From contig URYW01000080.1 of the NCBI GenBank assembly GCA_900552145.1, forward strand, positions 1 through 8,018: 8,018 bases of DNA, in the 5' to 3' direction. Positions 1-5,269 of this stretch are shown here, one piece after another; the first letter of the stretch is position 1, and every line of letters starts with the position of its first letter. The translations under genes and the position numbers were made by a program. Source of the DNA: an uncultured Collinsella sp. (GTDB lineage Bacteria; Actinomycetota; Coriobacteriia; Coriobacteriales; Coriobacteriaceae). Under the pieces are notes generated by a model, which worked only from the letters and a program-made list of their open reading frames with translations, had not been told where the DNA came from and ran no database searches.

Positions 1-112
1 GCGTCAGCGCCTGAGAGGGCGAGCCCGCTAAAGGCAATAACAAAAATACGCTGCCCATCTCTTTACATTCCGCCGAAAAAGCGGTATTCTTTTTTCAAGA
101 ACAAACTTTCCC

Positions 113-120
113 GGGAGGAG
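113..120 (+). promoter_or_regulatory. Ribosome binding site of the LysR-ClC chimera
   Basis: The purine run GGGAGGAG lies three bases before the ATG at 124, with its GGAGG core at the usual distance. It fixes the start of the chimeric gene at the first residue of a canonical LysR N-terminus (MDIRQL). The AT-rich bases 30-112 just upstream would hold the promoter, but I see no convincing -35/-10 pair. A weak CCGC/GCGG hairpin (70-84) followed by a T-rich run (87-95) could be a poor terminator for an upstream gene or chance. Confidence 0.7.
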
Positions 121-123
121 ACC

Positions 124-1290
124 ATGGATATCCGCCAGCTGCACTACTTTTTGACCCTGTGCGAAGAAATGAATTATACCCGCGCCGCACAGCGGCTGTT
201 CCTGTCGCGGCAGGCGCTGCGCCAGAGCATCTCTGCGCTGGAAGCGGAACTTTGCGGGCCGCTGTTTCTCAGTGCCCACCACAAGCTCACCCTCACCGAC
301 CGCGGCATGAGCCTGGTATTTGACGTAGGCCACGGGCGCGAAGACGCCATCTCCCCGCGTTTGGTGCCGCTCATTATGCTGAGCACGTGGGGGACGCACC
401 TCTTTGGCGGCAGCGCGGGACGCGAGGGCGTAGCCGTGCAGATCGGTGCAACCGTTTCGCACTGGATCGGCCGGCGTCTACCTTTCCGAAACCCCGGCAA
501 CACGTTTTTGCTTATCGGCATGGCTGCCGGCTTTGCCGGACTCTTTCGAACGCCACTCGCCGCCACGGTCTTTGCTATCGAAGTACTGGTCGCAGGACGC
601 ATGGAATACCGCGCGCTGTTTCCCGCGCTTACGGCCTCACTTGCCGCAAGTGTGACCTCGGGCGCCCTGGGACTCGAGAAGTTCGAGGTCGCCGTTACCG
701 CCTCATACGCGCTTGACCTCCCCGGTCTTGGACGGCTTGCGGTGTTGGGCATCGCGTTTGGCATGGTTGGCGGCGCCTTTGCCTGGTGCCTTGCCCACGC
801 CAAGACCCTTGCGGCGCGGCTACTCCCCAACCCCTATGTGCGCATCGCCGTTATGGGCATTGCGCTATCGGCGATTCTGTTCGCACTATGGCAGGGTCGA
901 TACTGCGGTCTTGGCACCAACCTGATATCGGCGGCGCTCGACGGTGACAGCAAGGTCGCCATCATGCCTTGGGACTGGGCGCTCAAATTCGCACTCACCA
1001 TTACCACGCTTGCCGCAGGATATCAGGGTGGCGAGGTGACGCCGTTGTTTTCCATCGGAGCCAGCCTGGGTGTCGTACTCGCCGGGATTCTCGGCATGCC
1101 CATCGAGCTTTGCGCCGCGCTGGGCTACGCAGCCGTCTTTGGCAGCGCCACCAATACGCTGCTCGCGCCGATCCTCATTGGCTGCGAGGTCTTCGGTTTC
1201 AGTAATCTACCGATATTCTTTATTGTCTGCGTCGTGGCTTACCTGTTCAACATGGATAAGTCGATCTACGCCCTGCAAGAGCGAGCGTAG
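124..1290 (+). CDS. Chimera: LysR-type HTH domain fused in frame to an N-terminally truncated ClC chloride channel
   Basis: 388 aa. Residues 1-60 are a full LysR-family winged helix-turn-helix: MDIRQLHYF start, NYTRAAQRL and SRQALRQSISALEAEL recognition region, and wing ending KLTLTDRG. From about residue 61 the protein is a ClC-family anion channel or transporter. It has the FGGSAGREG motif at 95-102 (gating Glu about 101, equivalent to GREGP), GFAGLFRTPLAATVFAIEV at about 136-154, GGEVTPLFSIGASLG at about 302-316 and a hydrophobic C-terminus with about nine further membrane segments. A normal LysR protein continues with a linker helix and a 200-residue effector domain, and a normal ClC of this kind is about 410-440 aa with helices A-C before this point; both are missing. 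The join falls near the position of the helix-D ion-filter motif (GSGIP in E. coli ClC). The frame is open throughout, with a good ribosome site. I infer a deletion fusing a lysR gene to a neighbouring clc gene. Transport is doubtful; DNA binding is possible but lacks the usual dimerisation helix. A metagenome assembly join is the alternative. Confidence 0.82.
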   Translation: MDIRQLHYFLTLCEEMNYTRAAQRLFLSRQALRQSISALEAELCGPLFLSAHHKLTLTDRGMSLVFDVGHGREDAISPRLVPLIMLSTWGTHLFGGSAGREGVAVQIGATVSHWIGRRLPFRNPGNTFLLIGMAAGFAGLFRTPLAATVFAIEVLVAGRMEYRALFPALTASLAASVTSGALGLEKFEVAVTASYALDLPGLGRLAVLGIAFGMVGGAFAWCLAHAKTLAARLLPNPYVRIAVMGIALSAILFALWQGRYCGLGTNLISAALDGDSKVAIMPWDWALKFALTITTLAAGYQGGEVTPLFSIGASLGVVLAGILGMPIELCAALGYAAVFGSATNTLLAPILIGCEVFGFSNLPIFFIVCVVAYLFNMDKSIYALQERA

Positions 1291-1316
1291 AAAGATGTCC
1301 AAGCAGGTGGTCTCAA

Positions 1317-1394
1317 CCGGAAACTGCGTCCCACTCTGAAGCTGTATTCCGGGACACGGTTTCCGCTTGGAACGCCATTCGGAAAGCGCATCCC
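1317..1394. repeat. REP-like palindrome cluster between the convergent chimera and ogt
   Basis: The 144-bp gap between the two convergent genes holds three related 15-base arms. Arm A (1318-1332, CGGAAACTGCGTCCC) pairs with arm B (1351-1365, GGGACACGGTTTCCG) with one G-U pair and one mismatch around an 18-base loop. Arm C (1380-1394, CGGAAAGCGCATCCC) matches arm A at 12 of 15 positions and could compete for arm B. No T-run follows on either strand, so this is not a classical intrinsic terminator, although it may serve as a bidirectional 3' end. Alternating palindromic units of this size resemble REP/BIME-type dispersed repeats. Copy number elsewhere in the genome cannot be seen here. Confidence 0.6.
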
Positions 1395-1434
1395 GTTCTT
1401 TCACGGCGTCCTAGTTATGCAAAGTGTTCGAGCG

Positions 1435-2013
1435 TTACTCCTCGTACGCGCCCTCAAGCCGCAGCAGCCACTCCTTGCGATCAAGCCCGCCGGCATATCC
1501 GTTGAGCGATCCGTCGGCCGCCACCACGCGATGGCACGGCACGATAATCGAAATGGGATTACGCGCGACCGCAGCCCCCACCGCACGAGGAGACACAACG
1601 GGCGCCTCGTTTCCCGGTACACGATGGCGGGCGGCGACACGCTGGGCGATCTCACCATACGTAGCGACCTCGCCACGCGGAATAGAAAGCAGTTCGTACC
1701 AGACTTCACGCTGAAACGCCGTACCGATCATATGCAACGGCGGCGTAAACCGAGGTTCCTGCCCTGCAAAATAAGCATTCAGCCAAGCCCAGGAACGCTC
1801 AAGCACCGAAGAGGCCGCACCATTTGCCGGACTCACCGACGACATGCCACCAGTACCGGAAACCGCATCGGCGCCTTCAACATGTTCGGAGTCTTCACGG
1901 AGAAGCGTGGAGCCAAAGTGCTCCTGTCCCTCAAACCAAAGCCCCGTCAGACCGCGGCCATCAGCGGCAAGCAAGATTTCGCCCAAAGGCGAGGCAAACG
2001 TCGTCGTGACCAC
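1435..2013 (-). CDS. ogt: Methylated-DNA--[protein]-cysteine S-methyltransferase (O6-alkylguanine-DNA alkyltransferase)
   Basis: 192 aa suicide repair protein that moves the alkyl group from O6-alkylguanine in DNA to its own cysteine; cytoplasmic. The active site PCHRV is at residues 159-163 with acceptor Cys160. The DNA-binding helix region GTAFQREVWYELLSIPRGEVATYGEIA is at about 97-123, the RAVGAAVARNP arginine-finger segment at 143-153, and NGYAGGLDRKEWLL closes the active-site loop at 171-184. The start is GTG at 2013, supported by AAAGGAG six bases upstream. Two insertions relative to the common family layout are visible: a Ser/Gly/Ala-rich stretch at about 38-70 between the N-terminal fold and the catalytic domain, and RHRVPGNEAPVVS at about 129-141. 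The N-terminal half is short, as in Ogt/MGMT proteins without an Ada domain. It stands alone, convergent with the chimera, with no DNA-repair neighbour. Confidence 0.93.
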   Translation of the reverse strand: MVTTTFASPLGEILLAADGRGLTGLWFEGQEHFGSTLLREDSEHVEGADAVSGTGGMSSVSPANGAASSVLERSWAWLNAYFAGQEPRFTPPLHMIGTAFQREVWYELLSIPRGEVATYGEIAQRVAARHRVPGNEAPVVSPRAVGAAVARNPISIIVPCHRVVAADGSLNGYAGGLDRKEWLLRLEGAYEE

Positions 2014-2019
2014 CAGCGG

Positions 2020-2026
2020 CTCCTTT
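2020..2026 (-). promoter_or_regulatory. Ribosome binding site deciding the GTG start of ogt
   Basis: On the minus strand AAAGGAG is followed by six bases and then GTG at 2013. No ATG fits the conserved N-terminus (VTTTFASPLGEILLA), so this site supports the GTG start. Confidence 0.75.
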
Positions 2027-2037
2027 CAAAACTCCGC

Positions 2038-2065
2038 AACATAATACCGCGAACTGTGCAGACAA
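2038..2065 (-). promoter_or_regulatory. Candidate ogt promoter
   Basis: On the minus strand TTGTCT (2065-2060) could be a -35 box. TATGTT (2043-2038) sits 16 bases downstream as a -10 box, inside the AT-rich string TATTATGTT. Transcription would begin near 2031, giving a leader of about 18 bases with the ribosome site inside it. This is a consensus match only; the overlapping TATTAT is spaced too closely to TTGTCT to be the -10. Confidence 0.3.
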
Positions 2066-2179
2066 CTCCCGCAGATACGTCTGGGCGAGCTCGCAATTGC
2101 TTAAGCGAGGCTGTTTTCCCCAATCAAGCGAAAAAGACGCGGGGCATCGACGCCAGAGTGGTACCTCTATCAGCTGAGC

Positions 2180-2351
2180 TCTAATACTTTCCCGAGAAGT
2201 GAACGAGTAAAAACGAAGCCCCGGAGCATCCACACCTTTAGACCATAAAACCGCAGGATTCGCGCAGCAAAACCGCAGGAAATAGCGGTCAAAATATGCC
2301 AATGCTTCGGGGATCCAAATAAGGTCGTTCACTTCTCGGGAAAGTAGTAGA
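2180..2351. repeat. 172-bp MITE-like element with 27-bp terminal inverted repeats
   Basis: The left end (2180-2206) and the reverse complement of the right end (2325-2351) agree at 26 of 27 positions, with 22 uninterrupted (2185-2206 against 2325-2346; core TTTCCCGAGAAGTGAACGA). A second nested pair, 2219-2229 (CCCCGGAGCAT) with 2302-2312 (ATGCTTCGGGG), pairs fully with one G-U. Inside these, AAAACCGCAGGA occurs twice as a direct repeat (2247-2258, 2269-2280), and CCGC can pair with GCGG at 2285-2288. There is no transposase gene and no clear target-site duplication. The arrangement fits a miniature inverted-repeat element or a dispersed palindromic repeat; if transcribed it would fold into one long hairpin. 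Confidence 0.7.
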
Positions 2352-2576
2352 CCCCGATTCACCCCAACCCCAAAGTCACCCCAGGCAGCAGGCGCAGCGC
2401 GCCGCAGCTGCCGGCCGCACCCCGCAGTCCCCCTAGTCGGCAGGCGCAAAGCGCCGAAGCCGCCGCCGGGATCAGGGCCCGCAACAGCCACGTGCCCCCC
2501 ATCAGCCCAGCGGCCCCAACCAACAACGGTCCCATCGCAGGTCGCTTGCAGCAGCGTCCCCGCCGGACAGGTCAAC

Positions 2577-3602
2577 TTACTCGCAGAGCAGCTTAGCGAT
2601 CTGGACGGCGTTGGTTGCCGCGCCCTTACGGATTTGGTCGCCGCAGCACCAGAAGGTGATGCCGCGCGCAGCCTCGGGGTTCGAGATGTCGCGGCGTACG
2701 CGACCGACCCAAATCAGGTCCTGGTCGGAGGTGTCCATCGGCATGGGGAAGCGGTCGTGTGCATCCTCGGCGCCCATGTCGTCAACCAGCTTCACGCCCG
2801 GAGCGACAGCCAGCGCAGCGCGGGCCTCTTCCACCGTGATGTCGCGCTCAAACTCGAGCGTAATGCTCTCGGAGTGCGAGCGCAGCACGGGCACGCGTAC
2901 GCAGGTGCAGTTCACGCGCAGCTCGGGCAGGTGCATGATCTTGCGGCCCTCGTTTTGCAGCTTCATCTCCTCGGAGGTAAAGCCCTCCTCCTTAACGCCA
3001 CCGATCTGCGGAATCAGGTTGCTCGCCAACTGGGCGGCAAAAGCGCGCGGCTCGGGAATCTCTTCGCCACGGCCCAGGGCGGCCAGCTGGGCCTCAAGCT
3101 CGGCCATACCGGGGGCGCCAGCACCCGAAGCCGCCTGGTACGTCGAGACGATCATACGCTTCACGCCGGCGAGCTGGTGCAGCGGCCACGTGGGAACCAA
3201 GCCGATGATGGTCGCACAGTTGGGGTTGGCGATCAGGCCGTGGTGCCACTTGATGTCGTCGGCATTGATCTCGGGCACGACCAGTGGCACCTCGGGATCC
3301 ATGCGGAAGGCGTGGCTGTTGTCGCCCACGACAGCGCCGCGCTTGACGGCCTCGGGCAGCAGCTCCTTGGCGATATCGTCGCCGGCAGCGCCGAGTACGA
3401 TGTCGCAGCCCTCAAAGGCCTCGGGGCAAGCCTCTTCGATCACGATCTGCTCGCCGCGGAACTCAACGGTCTTGCCCGCAGAACGCGCGCTCGCCAGCAG
3501 TTTGAGCTTGCCAACCGGAAACTCCTGCTCATTGAGGCACTCGAGCATCTGGGTGCCCACGGCTCCCGTCGCGCCCAAAATAGCAACCGTGTACTGTTTC
3601 AT
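2577..3602 (-). CDS. asd: Aspartate-semialdehyde dehydrogenase
   Basis: 341 aa. It reduces L-aspartyl-4-phosphate with NADPH to aspartate 4-semialdehyde, the branch point for lysine/diaminopimelate and for threonine, methionine and isoleucine; cytoplasmic. The NADP-binding loop GATGAVG is at 10-16, GDNSHAFRMDPEVPLVVPE at 93-111, and the catalytic cysteine is Cys129 in ANPNCATI. The substrate-binding segment STYQAASGAG lies at 153-162, EEMK at 211-214, and the catalytic His243 in RSHSES. Length is normal for the bacterial family. The start is ATG 3602, preceded by GGGGGA and directly before the MKQYTVAILGATG nucleotide fold; an in-frame ATG at 3689 would add 29 residues encoded by the leader. 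It follows lysC on the same strand after 174 bp that contain a hairpin, so it may have its own promoter or be an attenuated second gene. Confidence 0.96.
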   Translation of the reverse strand: MKQYTVAILGATGAVGTQMLECLNEQEFPVGKLKLLASARSAGKTVEFRGEQIVIEEACPEAFEGCDIVLGAAGDDIAKELLPEAVKRGAVVGDNSHAFRMDPEVPLVVPEINADDIKWHHGLIANPNCATIIGLVPTWPLHQLAGVKRMIVSTYQAASGAGAPGMAELEAQLAALGRGEEIPEPRAFAAQLASNLIPQIGGVKEEGFTSEEMKLQNEGRKIMHLPELRVNCTCVRVPVLRSHSESITLEFERDITVEEARAALAVAPGVKLVDDMGAEDAHDRFPMPMDTSDQDLIWVGRVRRDISNPEAARGITFWCCGDQIRKGAATNAVQIAKLLCE

Positions 3603-3604
3603 GC

Positions 3605-3613
3605 TTCCCCCTT
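3605..3613 (-). promoter_or_regulatory. Ribosome binding site deciding the asd start
   Basis: On the minus strand AAGGGGGAA ends two bases before the ATG at 3602. It favours this start over the upstream in-frame ATG at 3689, which lies near the hairpin and lacks a ribosome site. Confidence 0.65.
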
Positions 3614-3667
3614 TTAAGGTTGTGGCTTTTGCCCGCACACCGAGCAGGCCGATAATTGTTGCCAGTG

Positions 3668-3702
3668 TATACAAGAACGGGGCGGGCACGAAACCCGCCC
3701 CG
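3668..3702 (-). terminator. GC-rich hairpin between lysC and asd, possible terminator or attenuator
   Basis: CGGGGCGGG (3678-3686) pairs perfectly over nine bases with CCCGCCCCG (3694-3702) around a seven-base loop. Read on the minus strand, it is followed by TTCTTGTATAC, a moderately T-rich tail. It could end lysC transcripts or reduce read-through into asd, about 66 bases ahead of the asd start. The tail is not a strong U-run. Confidence 0.5.
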
Positions 3703-3724
3703 CCGAAACGAAACCGAAACGAAA
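3703..3724. repeat. Tandem 11-bp repeat beside the lysC-asd hairpin
   Basis: CCGAAACGAAA occurs twice without a gap (3703-3713 and 3714-3724) immediately next to the GC-rich hairpin, followed by CGCCCCGC. On the minus strand the GCGGGGCG at 3732-3725 could also pair with the far arm of that hairpin (CGCCCC), giving an alternative fold. Confidence 0.6.
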
Positions 3725-3736
3725 CGCCCCGCAGTT

Positions 3737-3762
3737 GATTTTTGGCACTTATCCCAAAAATC
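3737..3762. repeat. Perfect 9-bp hairpin just after the lysC stop
   Basis: GATTTTTGG (3737-3745) and CCAAAAATC (3754-3762) form a perfect inverted repeat with an eight-base loop, 14 bases downstream of the lysC stop codon. No U-run follows on the minus strand, so it is more likely a 3'-end stabilising hairpin or a dispersed palindrome than a terminator. Confidence 0.55.
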
Positions 3763-3776
3763 CACCGAGATAGCAG

Positions 3777-5165
3777 CTACTTGTGGAGCGCGGCCAGAGC
3801 GGGATCGACCGGCTCGGGAGCCTCCAAGTCGGAGACCTTCACAATACCGTTTTCGTCGGAGAAGGCACGGTAAATGGTCTGAATCGCCAGGTCGAAGGCC
3901 TTCTCCTCGACACCGATAATGATGTTGATCTCGTCGCAGCTCTGCGAAATCATGCGCACGCTCACGCCGGCCTGGCCGAGCATGCCAAACAGATGGCCCG
4001 AGATGCCTGCACGGCCGCGCAGGTTACGACCGACGGTCGCGATAAGCGCCAGACCCTCAACGACCTCGATCTCAAGCGGCTCGACCTCCTGCTGAATGTC
4101 GCCCACAAGCGAATACAGCGAGTCGTGCACGTCCCGCTCCTGCACCACGGCGCCAAAGCGGTCGACACCGGTGGGCATGTGCTCGACGGAAACGTCATAG
4201 CGTTCGAAGACCGAAAGCGCACGGCGCATAAAGCCAACGCGGGGCTTGGTGCGGTCGCGGGCCACGTTGATGGCGACAAAACCGCGCTTGCCGGTCACGC
4301 CGGTAATAATGGGCTCTGCCTCGCCCTCGTCAGCCGTCTCGCTAATGATGGTGCCGGGGTCCTGCGGCGCATTGGTGTTCTTGATGACTAGCGGAATCCC
4401 CGCCTCGCGTACGGGGAACACGGCCTCCTCGTGCAGGACGCTTGCACCCATGTACGAAAGCTCGCGCAGCTCCTCGTAGGTAACGCGGGCGATGGGCTGA
4501 GCCTCGGGCACGATGCGCGGATCGGCAGAATAGAAGCCCGAGACGTCGGTCCAGTTCTCGTACAGGTCGGCGCCCAGGCACTTGGCCAGAATCGAGCCGG
4601 AAATATCGCCGCCGCCACGATCGAGCAGCTTGATCTGGCCCTCACGCGTCGCGCCGTAGAAACCGGGCATAACAAAGCCGCCCTGCTGACCGTACTCCTG
4701 CACCAGCTCGGAGGTGCGGTTCATGCTGAGCGTACCGTCGTGATGGAACGCCACAACCGTCGCGGCGTCCAGGAACGGCAGGCCCAGGTACTCGGCCATC
4801 AGGCGAGCGGTGAAGTACTCGCCGCGGCTCACGAGCTCCTCGGTGGAGTAGCCACCCGAGCGGGCGCGCTCGGCAAAGGCCGCGAACTCCTCGCGGATGG
4901 GATAGGTGAGCTCCAACTCGTCAGCGATATCAAAATAGCGCTGGCCAATGTCCTCGAGCAGCTCCTCGCACGACACATGATACTTGACGTGCGCGTTGAC
5001 CAAGTAGAGCAGGTCGGTCACCTTGGTGTCGCCCTTAAAGCGGCGACCGCAGGCAGAAACCACCACAAAACGGCGGGCAGGGTCGGCGTCGACGATGGCC
5101 TTGATCTTCTTAAAGTGTTCGGCGTCGGCGACCGACGAGCCGCCAAACTTGGCAATCTTAATCAT
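3777..5165 (-). CDS. lysC: Aspartate kinase with C-terminal ACT domains
   Basis: 462 aa. It catalyses the first committed step of the aspartate family: ATP-dependent phosphorylation of L-aspartate to aspartyl-4-phosphate. The kinase signature KFGGSSVA is at 6-13, VVSACGRRFKGDTKVTDLL at 35-53, catalytic Glu in SRGEYF at 114-118, and the nucleotide-binding block RGGGDISGSILAKCLGADLYENWTDVSGFYSADPR at 183-217. Two ACT regulatory units follow at about 296-360 and 372-440 (ATVGRNLRGRAGISGHLFGMLGQAGVSVRMISQ), which suggests feedback control by end-product amino acids. Length and the VSA-GRRF-DTKVTDLL segment recall the monofunctional kinase of the B. subtilis YclM type; the inhibitor cannot be told from sequence. 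It is not fused to homoserine dehydrogenase. The ATG start begins directly on the kinase motif, with AGAAAGG (5185-5179) a rather distant 13 bases away. Divergent from thrC across 104 bp; asd follows downstream. Confidence 0.96.
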   Translation of the reverse strand: MIKIAKFGGSSVADAEHFKKIKAIVDADPARRFVVVSACGRRFKGDTKVTDLLYLVNAHVKYHVSCEELLEDIGQRYFDIADELELTYPIREEFAAFAERARSGGYSTEELVSRGEYFTARLMAEYLGLPFLDAATVVAFHHDGTLSMNRTSELVQEYGQQGGFVMPGFYGATREGQIKLLDRGGGDISGSILAKCLGADLYENWTDVSGFYSADPRIVPEAQPIARVTYEELRELSYMGASVLHEEAVFPVREAGIPLVIKNTNAPQDPGTIISETADEGEAEPIITGVTGKRGFVAINVARDRTKPRVGFMRRALSVFERYDVSVEHMPTGVDRFGAVVQERDVHDSLYSLVGDIQQEVEPLEIEVVEGLALIATVGRNLRGRAGISGHLFGMLGQAGVSVRMISQSCDEINIIIGVEEKAFDLAIQTIYRAFSDENGIVKVSDLEAPEPVDPALAALHK

Positions 5166-5269
5166 GGGCTGGAGGTTACCTTTCTAAAAAGCCTCTGCGA
5201 ACCTATTTTGCGCGCTCTGATACCATGGTTTCACCGATTGGGACCAAGGCATCCGAGGAGCAGTGTTAT
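5166..5269. promoter_or_regulatory. Divergent lysC-thrC intergenic region with a candidate thrC promoter
   Basis: These 104 bp must carry the start signals of both lysC (minus) and thrC (plus) unless promoters lie inside the genes. For thrC, TG-A-TACCAT at 5218-5226 fits an extended -10 box; the bases at the -35 distance do not match consensus. The leader would be about 37 bases, containing the thrC ribosome site. I see no clear lysC promoter, no leader peptide with runs of Thr, Ile or Lys codons, and no lysine-riboswitch architecture, for which the space is too short. Confidence 0.35.
5255..5260 (+). promoter_or_regulatory. Ribosome binding site deciding the thrC start
   Basis: GAGGAG sits nine bases before ATG 5270. 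An in-frame ATG at 5225 lies upstream of this site and overlaps the candidate -10 box, so 5270 is the better start. Confidence 0.75.

Larger units (their letters stand above)
2014..2576. other. 563-bp non-coding region between ogt and asd
   Basis: No open frame here has a ribosome site or recognisable family motifs. The ogt-proximal 2014-2179 carries the ogt ribosome site and candidate promoter. The middle is an inverted-repeat element (2180-2351). The asd-proximal 2352-2576 is strikingly C-rich on the plus strand and poor in T. A continuous 204-codon minus-strand frame spans the region but overlaps the start of ogt, crosses both repeat arms and has no family features. No clear intrinsic terminator for asd is visible. 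The segment could be decayed gene remnants plus an inserted repeat. Confidence 0.6.

Noticed and set aside
1..123. Fluoride or other riboswitch ahead of the channel-like gene
   Set aside because: ClC and fluoride genes often carry one, but the conserved pseudoknot sequence is not present, and the gene's native 5' end is LysR.
2140..2186. tRNA-like D-arm on the minus strand (AGAGCTCAGCTGATAGAG)
   Set aside because: The D-stem has a mismatch, and there is no anticodon arm, GGTTCGA T-loop or acceptor stem in the right places.
2359..2535. A 58-codon hydrophobic minus-strand frame (starts MGPLLVGAAGLMGG) after asd
   Set aside because: It looks like a membrane peptide but has no ribosome site, and the G-rich composition of this strand alone yields Gly, Ala and Leu codons.
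1961..2575. A 204-codon minus-strand open frame between asd and ogt
   Set aside because: It overlaps the ogt start, has no ribosome site, crosses both arms of the inverted-repeat element and shows no family motif; high GC content makes long chance frames common.
3603..3689. Upstream ATG that would lengthen Asd by 29 residues
   Set aside because: The nucleotide-binding fold starts at 3602 with its own GGGGGA site; the extra residues are leader sequence.
2611..3738. A 375-codon plus-strand frame opposite asd
   Set aside because: It is the antisense shadow of asd, whose family motifs are clear; the Ser/Ala/Arg-rich product has none.
5225..5269. Upstream ATG that would lengthen ThrC by 15 residues
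   Set aside because: It precedes the GAGGAG ribosome site at 5255-5260 and overlaps the candidate -10 box; the family N-terminus begins at 5270.
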